Assembly: GCA_951813065.1 (NCBI GenBank)
Contig: CATOTH010000002.1
Location: forward strand, 124,001 to 188,000
DNA from: an uncultured Bryobacterales bacterium
Lineage (GTDB): Bacteria > Acidobacteriota > Terriglobia > Bryobacterales > UBA6623
Length of the DNA stretch: 64,000 nucleotides
Reading direction: 5' to 3'
A model generated the notes under the pieces. It saw only the letters and a program-made list of their open reading frames with translations, did no database searches and was not told where the DNA came from. The translations under genes were made by a program, and so were the position numbers. Positions 17,422-27,247 of this stretch are shown piece after piece (position 1 is the stretch's first letter; each line of letters begins with the position of its first letter).

Positions 17422-18531
17422 CTACACCACCTGGGTCTCCCGGACGAGCCACGCGCGAAGCGCGTATGCCGTCGCTTCAACCACGTGTGCCGAGGGCGGA
17501 TCGAGTTCCTCGCTGACTCTGCCGATCGCTTCCGCCAGCACGAATCGTGGTCGGCCGCCGACGGATTTCTTGTCCCCGGCTATCCGCGCGACGATGCAGC
17601 TCGGGTCGAGGTCGTCCAGGGAGAGCGCCGTGGCATACGCCAAGACGGTTGTCTCGATCCGCTGGCGGTCCCCCGCCGACAAGCGGCCCCGCAATTCGGA
17701 GAGCTTGGCCGCGGCAACCAAACCGAAGCCAACCGCTTCGCCGTGCAGCAACCGGCTATAAGCGGTCTCCGCCTCGAGCGCGTGGGCAAGCGTGTGCCCG
17801 AAGTTCAGGATCCGCCGCAAGCCGCCCTCCCGCTCGTCCTCGCGCACCACCGCTGACTTGATCCGCACGGAAGCCGAGATCATGTACTCTACTGCCTCCG
17901 GCCTGCGGTCCAACACCGCGTCGCGATGGCGCTCCATGTAGTCGAACAGCTCGGGGCTGCGGATCACGCCGTGCTTGACGACTTCCTGCAGGCCAGCGCG
18001 ATACTCCCGATCGGGCAGCGACTCCAGTGTCTGGGGATCGATCAGCACGAGCGCGGGCTGGTGGAACGCCCCGACAAGGTTCTTGCCGCTGGCAAGGTTC
18101 ACCCCCGTCTTGCCCCCAACCGCTGCGTCGACCTGGGCTAGTAGCGTGGTCGGGACCTGAACGAATTCAATCCCGCGCATGTAGGAAGCGGCGACGAAGC
18201 CGCCCACATCGCCTGCAACGCCCCCGCCAAAAGCCACGACCACGCTGCGACGATCGGCACCGTTTCGGTGCATCGCCTGGCAGAGTTCCTCCACCGTCGC
18301 CAGGCGCTTCCGGGTCTCGCCCAACGGGATTGACAGCAGCGTCCAGTCGGCGTCTTCCAGGCCCGCCGCCAGCCGCTCGCCCTGGCAGGCCCATACGGCC
18401 TCGTCTGCGACAACGAAGATCTTGCGTTGCCCGAGAGCCGCCTCCACGAACTGGCCGGCCCGCTCCAGCGCACCGACTTCAACGCGGACATCGTAAGCCC
18501 CGGCGCTGGTCTCGACGCGCACGAGCGTCAT
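17422..18531 (-). CDS. aroB: 3-dehydroquinate synthase AroB
   Basis: AroB is the second shikimate-pathway enzyme. It converts DAHP to 3-dehydroquinate using NAD and a divalent metal. Signatures are GGGVAGDVGGFVAA, the PTTLLAQVDAAVGGKTGVN block, EVVKHGV and FGHTLAHALE with metal-binding histidines. The frame is open to 18705, but the ATG at 18531 is preferred because AAAGGGG precedes it and the family N-terminus starts there (369 residues). It is divergent from nadB across 55 bp and coupled to menG. Confidence 0.95.
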   Translation of the reverse strand: MTLVRVETSAGAYDVRVEVGALERAGQFVEAALGQRKIFVVADEAVWACQGERLAAGLEDADWTLLSIPLGETRKRLATVEELCQAMHRNGADRRSVVVAFGGGVAGDVGGFVAASYMRGIEFVQVPTTLLAQVDAAVGGKTGVNLASGKNLVGAFHQPALVLIDPQTLESLPDREYRAGLQEVVKHGVIRSPELFDYMERHRDAVLDRRPEAVEYMISASVRIKSAVVREDEREGGLRRILNFGHTLAHALEAETAYSRLLHGEAVGFGLVAAAKLSELRGRLSAGDRQRIETTVLAYATALSLDDLDPSCIVARIAGDKKSVGGRPRFVLAEAIGRVSEELDPPSAHVVEATAYALRAWLVRETQVV

Positions 18532-18586
18532 GCCCCTTTGTACCATGGGCCTTGAACACCCGGGAATGGCGTAGCCCGGCACCTCC

Positions 18587-20155
18587 ATGCATACCGACTT
18601 CCTCGTGATCGGTGCCGGCGTCGCGGGTCTCAGCGCGGCGATCGAGGCATCCACTGCCGGCCGGGTGCTCGTGCTCACCAAGGACCGGCTCACCGAATCG
18701 GCCACGGAATACTCTCAAGGAGGCATCGCGGTCGCCCTCAGCGACGAAGACGAGGTCCGCCTCCACGAGCAGGACACGCTGCAAGCCGGCGCTGGGCTAT
18801 GCGACCCCCAAGCCGTCCGGGCACTCGCCGAAGCCGGTCCGCAGCGGATCCAGGAGCTGATCGAGTGGGGCGCCGAATTCGATACGGACGGAGGCAAGCT
18901 GACGTTCGCGATCGAAGGCGCGCACAGTGTAAACCGTGTCCTGCATGCGGACGGGGATTCCACAGGGCGGGAAATCGCGCGCGCTCTCTTCCGGAAGGCC
19001 CAGGCGATCGACTCGATTTCATTTCGCAGCTTTTCCGCCGTGGTCGACTTGCTGATGGAGGACGGCGAGGTCTGCGGGGCGGTCGCTTGGAATGAGAAGG
19101 ACCGCGCGCTGGTACCTGTCACTGCCCGCGCCGTCCTGCTCGCCACCGGAGGCATTGGCAGGGTGTACCGCGAAACGACTAATCCGGACGTGGCGACGGG
19201 TGACGGAGTCGCGATGGCGTACCGTGCCGGAGCAACCATAGCGAACATGGAAATGGTCCAGTTCCACCCCACGGCGCTCTTCCTGGAGGGCGTTCCACGA
19301 TTCCTGCTATCCGAAGCCCTCCGGGGGGAGGGGGCCGTCCTGCGGAATGCCGACATGCAACGCTTCATGTCGCGTTACCACCAGAACGAGGATCTCGCGC
19401 CGCGCGATGTTGTCTCACGGGCCATCGTGAGCGAACTGGCTCGACTGCGAAAGGGTCCGGTGTACCTGGACCTCACGCACCTGGCCCCCGGCTTCGTCCG
19501 CAAGCGGTTCCCGCGGATCTACCGGACATGCCAGTTGTACGGCGTGGATCTCGAGCTGCAGCCCGTGCCGGTCCATCCCGCGGCGCACTACGCGATGGGC
19601 GGCGTGCTGACCGGCTATGACGGCGCGACGACCCTGCCGCGGCTGTACGCGGCCGGAGAGGTCGCCTGCAACGGTGTCCACGGAGCCAACCGGCTGGCAA
19701 GCAACTCGCTACTGGAGGGGTTGGTCTTCGGTTCGCGCGCCGGGGAGACCATGCATCGAGATATCGGCACGCCCCTGCGCGAGCCGGCGCTGAGACCGCG
19801 GCCGACCGCCAGCGCGCTACCGGGCAACGCCATCAACAACTTGCGGCACCTGGCTTGGCGGCACGCCGGCATCACGCGTTCCGGCGAGGGTCTGCGGTCT
19901 GGGCTGGAGCAGCTCGACCTGGTCTCGACGCTCTTCGAAAAGGGCTTGGCCCGCAACAGCCGCCACGGCTTCGAAACCGACAACATGTACCAGGTCATCC
20001 GGCTCGTCGCGCGCTGTGCGCTGGAGCGGAAGGAGAGTCGGGGCGGGCACTACCGCTCCGACCACCCCGAGCCGCGCCCGGAATTCCGCAAGCATTCCCT
20101 GATCAGCCGAGGCCGGAACGTTCGGTTCATCGACGACCTCGCCACGGCCCTGTGA
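18587..20155 (+). CDS. nadB: L-aspartate oxidase NadB
   Basis: This FAD flavoprotein oxidises L-aspartate to iminoaspartate for de novo NAD synthesis. The N-terminal FAD loop reads VIGAGVAGLSAAIEA. EYSQGGIAVAL, the HADGDSTGREI region, QFHPTALF, HYAMGGV and GEVACNGVHGANRLASNS are all family landmarks. At 522 residues it is of normal length. NadA and NadC are not in the window. It is convergent with the DUF1080 gene, with only 8 bp between the two stop codons. Confidence 0.95.
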   Translation: MHTDFLVIGAGVAGLSAAIEASTAGRVLVLTKDRLTESATEYSQGGIAVALSDEDEVRLHEQDTLQAGAGLCDPQAVRALAEAGPQRIQELIEWGAEFDTDGGKLTFAIEGAHSVNRVLHADGDSTGREIARALFRKAQAIDSISFRSFSAVVDLLMEDGEVCGAVAWNEKDRALVPVTARAVLLATGGIGRVYRETTNPDVATGDGVAMAYRAGATIANMEMVQFHPTALFLEGVPRFLLSEALRGEGAVLRNADMQRFMSRYHQNEDLAPRDVVSRAIVSELARLRKGPVYLDLTHLAPGFVRKRFPRIYRTCQLYGVDLELQPVPVHPAAHYAMGGVLTGYDGATTLPRLYAAGEVACNGVHGANRLASNSLLEGLVFGSRAGETMHRDIGTPLREPALRPRPTASALPGNAINNLRHLAWRHAGITRSGEGLRSGLEQLDLVSTLFEKGLARNSRHGFETDNMYQVIRLVARCALERKESRGGHYRSDHPEPRPEFRKHSLISRGRNVRFIDDLATAL

Positions 20156-20163
20156 GCCGCGGT

Positions 20164-20838
20164 TCAATACTCGAGAATCCAGATGTTGCGGAACATCACG
20201 AAACTGTGGATGTCGTGGAGCTGAAGGCCGATCGGGCCACGCTTCGGGCGTTCTGGATCGCCGGGATGCTCGGCGGCCAGCTCGCCATTCACGAACACGC
20301 GGATCGCATCGGCGCGCGACTCGATGTTGATCCGATTCCATTCACCGGGGGTCTCCAAGCCTGGCTTGCCCATGGCGAGGCCGTAGATCGAGCCGGTCGA
20401 CCACCGGTCGGAATACTCGCTGTTGATCTGGATCTCGTATCCGAGCTTTGACGGCGTGCAGCTGAAATCGGGGCGCTCGGCAACGCCGCACTTGGCTTGC
20501 GAAGGATCGCGGATCGATATGCCGCTATTGCCGGGGGTGTTTACCCAATACTCGACGTGCAAGTCGTACTCCCCGAATTCCTCGGTCGTGTAGAGCCAGG
20601 ACTGCCGCGTGCTCCACCAGAGGAACCGCTCCCGCCCGAAATCTCCCGGCCCTTGCAATTCCTGTTGCCGGTCGTGTCCGAACGATGCGGCAAGGACCCC
20701 GTCAGAACGCAACCGCCAGTGCCCGTCGCCCAGTACGGTCCAGTCGTCGAGCCCGTTCCGCAGGAGATCGTTCCAGTCAGCAGCAAACGCCGGCTGGGCG
20801 AGGGCGGCAAGCATCACGGCCAACAAGATTGTCTTCAT
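20164..20838 (-). CDS. Exported DUF1080 / 3-keto-disaccharide hydrolase-type protein
   Basis: This protein of about 224 residues has a signal peptide (MKTILLAVMLAALAQPAFA) and a concanavalin-like beta-sandwich of the DUF1080 family. Family marks are the WNDLLRNGLDDW start, FGEYDLHVEYWVN, NSGISIRD, YEIQI, GEWNRINIES and the closing PIGLQLHD. Family members bind or hydrolyse glycosides, and the activity here is inferred. The ATG at 20838 is preferred over an upstream Met because of the signal peptide and the GGGAGGGG before it. It lies 19 bp downstream of murB on the same strand. Confidence 0.85.
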   Translation of the reverse strand: MKTILLAVMLAALAQPAFAADWNDLLRNGLDDWTVLGDGHWRLRSDGVLAASFGHDRQQELQGPGDFGRERFLWWSTRQSWLYTTEEFGEYDLHVEYWVNTPGNSGISIRDPSQAKCGVAERPDFSCTPSKLGYEIQINSEYSDRWSTGSIYGLAMGKPGLETPGEWNRINIESRADAIRVFVNGELAAEHPGDPERPKRGPIGLQLHDIHSFVMFRNIWILEY

Positions 20839-20857
20839 CGCGGCACGCCCCTCCCAG

Positions 20858-21832
20858 TCAGCCAGCGTATTGCACTTCTTCTTCAAGCTCGAAGCCGAAG
20901 CTCTCGCGGACGCGACGCTTCAGCTCGATCACGAGCTCGTGGATCTGGGCGGCCGTGCCGCCACCGCGATTGTAGAGCAGGTTGGCATGGTAGGAGGCGA
21001 TTTCGATGCCCCCGTTGCGCATGCCCTTGGCGCCCACCCTTTCGAGAAAGAACGCGGAAGCTACCTTGCCGGACCGCACTGCGCGCGCCGGAACCTCCTC
21101 CGCGACCCCGGGAGGCAGCGATTCCAAGTAGAGGTTCTTGAAGATGCTGCCGGCGCAGTGCATGGTCGGGGGGAACTTTTCGTCGCGGATCTCCCGGATC
21201 TCGGCGGCGCGAAGCCTCAGCGCGGCCGGGTCACCGCGCGGCAAGACCAGCCGAACGCCGATGATCAGCCAGTCCTTGCGGCGCTTGAAAATCGATTCGC
21301 GATATTCGAATTCGCACTCGCGCGGGCCGAACGACCGTACTCGCGTGCCGTCCAGAAAGTCCACCCGCTGCACGAACTGGTCGATCTGGTTGCCGTAGGC
21401 GCCTGCGTTCCCGTAGATCGCGCCGCCGACCGAGCCCGGAATACGCTCCAACGTGTGCAAACCCTCGAGGCCGTGCTCGACAGTGAGATCGACCAAGGCT
21501 TGCAGGCTCCCGCCCGCATCGGCTTCAACCGCGCCGTCGCGGTAGACCAGGCCGTCGGCAGCGTATCGCGCGACCAACCCCCGGAACCCCTCGTCGGAGG
21601 CGACTACATTCGTCCCGTCGCCGAGAAGGTAGAACGGAATCCCCGCCCGCCGCGTCGCGACGAACGCTTCGCCCAGCGCGCTGGGATTGGCAGCGCGGGC
21701 GAACAAGTCAGCCGGCCCGCCGACATCAAAGCGGGTGTGGGCCTTCAGCGGTACGGCGGTCTCGAGATGCAACCCCTCGATTGCCCGGAGCCGGTCCGCA
21801 AGTTGCGCGGCCTCCTGAATTGCAGTCTCCAA
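20858..21832 (-). CDS. murB: UDP-N-acetylenolpyruvoylglucosamine reductase MurB
   Basis: This FAD enzyme reduces UDP-GlcNAc-enolpyruvate to UDP-MurNAc in peptidoglycan synthesis. The N-terminal NTRFDVGGPAD-like block (HTRFDVGGPADL), GDGTNVVASD, the IPGSVGGAIYGNAGAYG loop, PPTMHCAGSIFKN with the catalytic region, and the C-terminal HANLLYNRGGGTA are diagnostic. Length (324 residues) fits the type II MurB class. It is isolated from other mur genes here and followed by the DUF1080 gene. Confidence 0.95.
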   Translation of the reverse strand: METAIQEAAQLADRLRAIEGLHLETAVPLKAHTRFDVGGPADLFARAANPSALGEAFVATRRAGIPFYLLGDGTNVVASDEGFRGLVARYAADGLVYRDGAVEADAGGSLQALVDLTVEHGLEGLHTLERIPGSVGGAIYGNAGAYGNQIDQFVQRVDFLDGTRVRSFGPRECEFEYRESIFKRRKDWLIIGVRLVLPRGDPAALRLRAAEIREIRDEKFPPTMHCAGSIFKNLYLESLPPGVAEEVPARAVRSGKVASAFFLERVGAKGMRNGGIEIASYHANLLYNRGGGTAAQIHELVIELKRRVRESFGFELEEEVQYAG

Positions 21833-21905
21833 TAGACAATTGTATGGCCCGCAGCGTTCGGAGCGACGGCCCCGCCGGATGGCGGCGGTTCGTCACTTGA
21901 TCGCC

Positions 21906-24077
21906 TTACGGCCCGAGCGGTCGCTCCGCTCCGAAAGCGCCCACGATCCCATCACGCTCGAAGACTCCGCCGACGTGGGTATGATCCGCTCCATATATCC
22001 GACCGTCGATCACGTTGCCCGGCTGGGCGGATCGAAAGGCGCCGTCGCGCAGGGCTATGGCATCCCAACTCATGTCGGTTAGGGGCGCGTCGAGATCCAG
22101 ATCCCGAATGCCTGTGAACGACACGTCGATTTCCGGCACGGAGAAGTCCTGGACCACGAGGTCAGCGACGCCTTGGACCATGTTTCCTCCGGTCTCGGTG
22201 TCCGTGATGTCGAAACCGGACATCGTGCCGGTCCATCGAGCGCCGCCTCCAGTCGGGTTGACGGTCATCGCGACGCCGTACGCGAAACCCACCGTGGACG
22301 GCAGGGCATCTCCCCCGGGGCCGGACACGCTCAGTCGCAGCACGCCGAAGCGGCCTCCGGGCAGGTCACCGCCCTCTAGGGCGAACTCGGCGTCCGGAGA
22401 ATCGGAGGCGTTCTGCGCGAGCACGGCAAGCTCGGTACCGAACGTCTCCAGCGCCTCGTTTCCGAAACCGGAAAAGAGTGTCGTTAGTAGCCCTGGGTTC
22501 TGGTCGGACCCACCGGACGGGTCTTCGCCGGAGCCGTTTGCCACACCCCCTCTCGAGCGCATGAGATTCGGCAACTCCTCAAGGCCTGAGGCATAGCCCA
22601 GGACTTGGAGCGCTTCCGCCTGTCCCGATTCTGCCCCCTCCCGCCCCGCGCTAAAGACTCCAGAAATGGTGCCATCCCGGACAGTCCCGGAAGCCTCCTG
22701 CTGGCTGGCGCCGTAAAACCGGCCGGCAATCCAGCCGTCGCCGCCCCGGGCTTGAAACGCTCCACGAGTCACCGGAACAGCGAGCCAGAGCACGTCCGGC
22801 AGGGAGGTGTTCGAATTGATCTCGACAGTGTTCCGGAACCAGATATCGACTGCCGGGTTGACGAAGTCAGGGATCACCAGCAATACATCGCCACGGTAGC
22901 TTGCATCGGAATCGGCATCATCAACCCCGAGGAAGGTGCCCCGCCAGCGAGCGCTTCCGGCTTGCGGATTCCGGCTGAGGGTCGGTCCAGTGGATGCAAA
23001 CACGTTCCAGCTGAAGAGGTCGGGAAAAATGGACAGGTCGAGCCCGTCGAATTCAAAGGCAAGGCCGAATTCGGACTGCTCAAAGTACGACATGCTTTCC
23101 GGCAGCCACGTCGTAAGCTGATCTACGCCCCCATAGAAGCCGAACGCGTTTCCGCCGGCTTGATGACTGAAGCGAACTCGTGCATCACCGTGCCCGTCGG
23201 GCCGATGCAGCGAATTCAACTCGAGTCGCACGGCGATCGTCTCGAGAATCAACGGCAGGTCAAGATCAGTCTCGTCAGTCACGACATCGCCGATGCCGCC
23301 AGTTTCGGGCATGGCGGTCGCAATGTCGCGGGACCCGCCAAACGCACCGACAATTTGGTTTCTGTCGAATGTGCCGCCGACTTCCTGCTGTTGCGGACCG
23401 AAGAAACGGCCGCTGATCGAACTGCTGCCTTCCTGCGAGAAGAATGCACCGCCGGTCACTTGCAATCCGAGCCAGCTCATGTCGTCCCGGGCGGATCCCG
23501 TGTCCAGGTCTTGAAGACCGCTGAAGATGACATCCACTCGAGGGTCCGTAAAGTCGGTCAGGATGACCTCGGCATCGCCGAGAATCATGGCCCCGCCCGC
23601 ATCGCCCTCGCCGGAATCGATTCCAGCTACCTGGCCGTCCCACCGCGCTCCACCCTCGACGGGGTTGGTGGCCAGGAACAAGCCAACAGAATCGTAGACC
23701 AACGGAAACGCGCCAGGGTCGCCCGAGATCGTGCCCACGATGAACATCGAGTAGTCGAGTTCGCCGAGCAGCGTGGACTGCCTGATCGCCAACGGACCCA
23801 ATGAAATCCGGGTGTCGACCGACGTGAGGACTATTTCGTTGAGCACCTCTCGGGGCGACTGATTCGCCCGCTCGCTCTCATCTGGGTACGTCGACCGAAT
23901 CGGGACGCCAGAGTCAGCCCGGGATTCCAACTCCGGGCCGGATTGGATCGGTGCCTGTCCTGCAGCGTGACCGCAAAGCACCACGCCAGCACAGGCAAGA
24001 CCCAGAAGAGCCCTCCGGCAGGCGGCAATGGAACGCGCTGCGTGGAAGGTCGAATTGGGCACGCAGCCTCGGTACAT
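21906..24077 (-). CDS. Exported protein with three TbpB-like barrel repeats
   Basis: This 723-residue exported protein has an N-terminal hydrophobic signal ending near residue 40. No known full-length family is recognised, but it contains three repeats of about 110 residues at 138-250, 370-480 and 607-719. Each opens with NP..G.ARW.G and closes with a segment of the form I.GR.YG...qE..G.f....i.G.F...R. The closing pattern is the hallmark of transferrin-binding-protein B-like eight-stranded barrels. Asp-Phe-x-x-P and DMSW also recur. It may be a surface ligand-binding or adhesion protein. No Slam translocon or TonB receptor is adjacent. The start at 24077 fits the signal peptide but has a weak ribosome-binding site. 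Confidence 0.72.
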   Translation of the reverse strand: MYRGCVPNSTFHAARSIAACRRALLGLACAGVVLCGHAAGQAPIQSGPELESRADSGVPIRSTYPDESERANQSPREVLNEIVLTSVDTRISLGPLAIRQSTLLGELDYSMFIVGTISGDPGAFPLVYDSVGLFLATNPVEGGARWDGQVAGIDSGEGDAGGAMILGDAEVILTDFTDPRVDVIFSGLQDLDTGSARDDMSWLGLQVTGGAFFSQEGSSSISGRFFGPQQQEVGGTFDRNQIVGAFGGSRDIATAMPETGGIGDVVTDETDLDLPLILETIAVRLELNSLHRPDGHGDARVRFSHQAGGNAFGFYGGVDQLTTWLPESMSYFEQSEFGLAFEFDGLDLSIFPDLFSWNVFASTGPTLSRNPQAGSARWRGTFLGVDDADSDASYRGDVLLVIPDFVNPAVDIWFRNTVEINSNTSLPDVLWLAVPVTRGAFQARGGDGWIAGRFYGASQQEASGTVRDGTISGVFSAGREGAESGQAEALQVLGYASGLEELPNLMRSRGGVANGSGEDPSGGSDQNPGLLTTLFSGFGNEALETFGTELAVLAQNASDSPDAEFALEGGDLPGGRFGVLRLSVSGPGGDALPSTVGFAYGVAMTVNPTGGGARWTGTMSGFDITDTETGGNMVQGVADLVVQDFSVPEIDVSFTGIRDLDLDAPLTDMSWDAIALRDGAFRSAQPGNVIDGRIYGADHTHVGGVFERDGIVGAFGAERPLGP

Positions 24078-24332
24078 TGTTTCATGGTAAGGGTCGGCCT
24101 TGGCGGCTAGTCGCGACGGTGCGCTGCATCCGTCCGCCGCATTCGGCGAGAGGCGGGACGGCGGGGCCCCGGATGGAAACGGGCAGAGCCGACCGCACCG
24201 TGAGCGGCAGTGCCGGTGGTCAGCAGCCCCCGTAGCAGCCGCCGGATGCAACTGGCGATCCTGCATCTGCCGATCCCGCATTCTGGCGTCGCCGAGACCG
24301 GCAGTCTCGATCCCGGAGTGTCTGGAACCTGC

Positions 24333-26411
24333 CTACGGCCGTCCCCGGGCAGCTGCAACGCGGATCATGCAGAGCTGCCGGGGAGGCAGCTCGAGAGCCA
24401 CGCGCGCCCGCTTGCCATCACTCACGAACTCGCGTCGCAGCAGTTCGCGTCCGGCGGCTTCGAGACTCAGGACGTAGGGACCGGCCTCGAGCAGGTAAAA
24501 CTCCGCTGCCAGCGACCGCTGCCGCTCGCCAAAGTGGAAGAGTTCCGCCTCAAAACTGCGCGCCCCCGAATCAGTGACCAGGGCGGCGATCTCGCGCGGG
24601 GGGGTCAGCCACCGCACGGCGTTCAGCGGAAAGTAACCGACCGACCCCGGGTCCCCGGTCAGCGTCGAATACAGCAGCCCGAGATCGGCCAAGCCGAAAG
24701 TCGCGATCGGCTGCTCGAACATGAAGTCCTCCAGAAAGATCGCCGGAAAGCTCAGCACCCGATCGGTATAGCGCACCTCGCTGGTGAACCCTTCGAAGTT
24801 CGAGCGGAGCACACGCGATACGTTGCGCAGTTCCAAGGTCAGCGCCGCCCTGTCGGCGTGAAGGCGAAAGTCCATGTAGGGGTCCCGTCCCGGTTCAAAG
24901 AACCGGTCGAACTCGGGCTCTCCTGTCAACATGCGGAACTTCGCCAAGGTTTCGGTCAGCCAGTCCATTTGTCGGGCACACCAATCTTTCGAACCGGGCT
25001 CCGGTTCTTCGGTGGGCGGATGCTGAAGGTATTTCCAACGGATTTCCGCCATCGAGCGCAATGGCTCGAGATACGAGCCATCGCCCGTCAGGTGAGAAGA
25101 CAGCAGCAACGTATTGGGGATCATCTGTTGGCGTAGCGCGCTGGGCCAGAGGTATAGCGACTCCTGGTGATGGTTTCCGGGATTCCACCACTGGTCCGTC
25201 AATCCGCCAACGCGGCCATCAGGCCAGTGGATCGCACTGGGCATGATGCCCGCGGGTTTCCCGCGTTCGCTGCGCGCCGCGGCGTCGACCCATGTCGCCA
25301 TCCACCGCGTCACGAGCTTCTCCATCCGCTTGTCACCGGTGCGTTGCCAGTACAGCAGGGCGGGCTGGATCGTACGCGGGTGGTAGACCGTGTCGCACGC
25401 ACGCGCCGGACTGCCGTCCACGCCTTCCGCGTTGAAATAGGTGCTCTTGAACTGAAGGAATCCGCGCTCGTTGACCCCGGTCCACTTCTCCTCCATCAGC
25501 TCGACGATCCTTAGCGCGCGCCGCACCCAATCCTGATTCTCGGGCTCGAGGTGCATCATCGGAGTCAGCACGTCAGCCGTGTCCTCCGCCGTGTGCTCGA
25601 CATCGGACATGCGCGACGTGTAACCGTCCTTCATGTGCGGCTGTGCCAGAAGTGCGGCAGAGAAGCGAGTCTGAGCGGCCGTCAGCTTGGGGTCGTCAAA
25701 TGCGATCAGCGCCGGAACCTGCCACCTCCACATCTCACAGTCGTCTCCCCAGCCGCCGCCATAGGAGCCGTCGGGCTGCACGCGGTTGTCGATCCACCAC
25801 TCCGCGATATCAGCGATCCGTTCCAGCGACTCCCGTTGGTAGACGGCCCATTCCGGTGCTCCCGGTGCCGCAGCGTACTGTTTGCGGGCTGGAATGGGCT
25901 CACCGAGATACATCCTCGCTATCCGGTTTCTCGGAAAGGCGGCCGCGGCGGCCTGCAAATCCGCACGCGCCTTGTCAAAATATCGGCGGCGCAGGGCAGG
26001 GTCCTTGTTGACGCCACCGTGCTCGAGAACGGCCCAGGTCAGCATCCGCCCGCGATAGAAGCGGGCAAGCGGATGTAGTGGCGAGTCCTCGGCTAGCTGG
26101 AAATCGTAATCGAGCGTGTCCAGGACTTGCCGGCCGAAGTATCCAAGCTGGTTCGAGTGCACCCACCGGTCGATCTCAGCCACTAGGCGCTCCGCGTCAG
26201 TGCGCAGGCGGACATCGATTCCCGGCAGGTCCCGGAGTTGCTTGAGAGCCTCGAGCCGGTCTAGATCGGCCTCGGCGTTGCCCGCGCGCCGAATCAACGC
26301 ACGGGCGGTGACCGCGGACCCACCAGGGTCCGGACCCACCACCTGGAGGATTGACGCCAGGGCAATCGGCGCAATAGCCGCGGCCCATGTCCTCGTTCGC
26401 ACGGATTCCAT
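24333..26411 (-). CDS. Large secreted helical protein, unknown function
   Basis: This 692-residue protein starts at the ATG at 26411, which gives an Ala-rich exported N-terminus. The longer frame to 26816 is antisense to the next gene. Motifs such as GGGWGDDCEMWRW, SDVEHTAEDTADV and WWNPGNHHQESLY suggest an (alpha/alpha)-toroid fold like those of polysaccharide lyases or unsaturated glycosidases. A beta-rich C-terminal part follows. No catalytic residues can be assigned. It is transcribed divergently from the DUF2461 gene, 78 bp away. Confidence 0.68.
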   Translation of the reverse strand: MESVRTRTWAAAIAPIALASILQVVGPDPGGSAVTARALIRRAGNAEADLDRLEALKQLRDLPGIDVRLRTDAERLVAEIDRWVHSNQLGYFGRQVLDTLDYDFQLAEDSPLHPLARFYRGRMLTWAVLEHGGVNKDPALRRRYFDKARADLQAAAAAFPRNRIARMYLGEPIPARKQYAAAPGAPEWAVYQRESLERIADIAEWWIDNRVQPDGSYGGGWGDDCEMWRWQVPALIAFDDPKLTAAQTRFSAALLAQPHMKDGYTSRMSDVEHTAEDTADVLTPMMHLEPENQDWVRRALRIVELMEEKWTGVNERGFLQFKSTYFNAEGVDGSPARACDTVYHPRTIQPALLYWQRTGDKRMEKLVTRWMATWVDAAARSERGKPAGIMPSAIHWPDGRVGGLTDQWWNPGNHHQESLYLWPSALRQQMIPNTLLLSSHLTGDGSYLEPLRSMAEIRWKYLQHPPTEEPEPGSKDWCARQMDWLTETLAKFRMLTGEPEFDRFFEPGRDPYMDFRLHADRAALTLELRNVSRVLRSNFEGFTSEVRYTDRVLSFPAIFLEDFMFEQPIATFGLADLGLLYSTLTGDPGSVGYFPLNAVRWLTPPREIAALVTDSGARSFEAELFHFGERQRSLAAEFYLLEAGPYVLSLEAAGRELLRREFVSDGKRARVALELPPRQLCMIRVAAARGRP

Positions 26412-26489
26412 TGTATGAGCTGGCCGTGCTTCGTGGGTGATGCCGTGCGCTGACTGCCGTCGCCACGCTCGATTCGCGATGATCGAGCT

Positions 26490-27173
26490 ATGGAATTCCA
26501 GTTTCCCGGCTTCAAGCCCGAAGCGCGACAGTTTCTGCGGGAGCTCGCCGCGAACAACAACCGCGCGTGGTTCAAGCCGCGCAAGGCCGAGTACGAGAAG
26601 TACGTGCGCGGTCCGCTCATGGAACTCACCTGGGAACTCGGCGTCGCGTTGTCGGACTTCGCGGAGGGCTACCGCACGGATCCGCGCAAAGCCGTCTACC
26701 GGATCTACCGCGACGTGCGGTTCTCGAGAAACAAGGATCCTTACAAGACGCATGCCGCAGCGATCTTCCCGCCCATCGGCCTGGACCGACACACCGGAGC
26801 GGGCTTCTACTTTCATTTCTCAGCCGACGAAATGTTCGTCGGGGGAGGCGTGTACGCTCCCGGGTCGGCGGAGTTGCGCCTGATTCGCGAGCGAATCGCC
26901 AGCGATCACGAGGACCTGCGCGGCATCGTGGCAGCCCCAGACTTCAAGCAGGCGTTTGGCGACATCCGAGGCGTGACCCTCAAGCGCATTCCCCAGGGCT
27001 TCCCGCGCGACCATCCCGCCGCCGACCTACTGGTTCACAAGCAATTCCTGGCGGCTGCGACGCTACCCGCTGCAGATATTGAGAAGCCCTCCATCGCCGG
27101 GGCACTGGACCGCCACTTCCGTGTGATCGCTCCGTTTCTCGCGTTCCTGAACCAGCCCTTGAGACCATCCTGA
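26490..27173 (+). CDS. DUF2461 family protein
   Basis: This 227-residue cytoplasmic protein belongs to the widely distributed DUF2461/TIGR02453 family of unknown function. The family N-terminus (FLRELAANNNRAWFKPRKAEYE), YRDVRFSRNKDPYKTH, the GAGFYFHFSADEMFVGGG segment and the late LKRIPQGFPRDHPAADLL are characteristic. It lies 74 bp upstream of the UbiD-family gene and may share its transcript. No function is proposed. Confidence 0.88.
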   Translation: MEFQFPGFKPEARQFLRELAANNNRAWFKPRKAEYEKYVRGPLMELTWELGVALSDFAEGYRTDPRKAVYRIYRDVRFSRNKDPYKTHAAAIFPPIGLDRHTGAGFYFHFSADEMFVGGGVYAPGSAELRLIRERIASDHEDLRGIVAAPDFKQAFGDIRGVTLKRIPQGFPRDHPAADLLVHKQFLAAATLPAADIEKPSIAGALDRHFRVIAPFLAFLNQPLRPS

Positions 27174-27247
27174 CAGCGGCTGCCGACGGCGGTGGGTAAG
27201 ATAGCATCTTGAAGGGTGAACCGCGCTTGTCGGAACCCTGTCGCACC

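Noticed and set aside
22605-23804. 399-codon plus-strand frame opposite the triple-barrel gene
   Set aside because: The composition is arbitrary and the repeats and signal peptide are on the minus strand.
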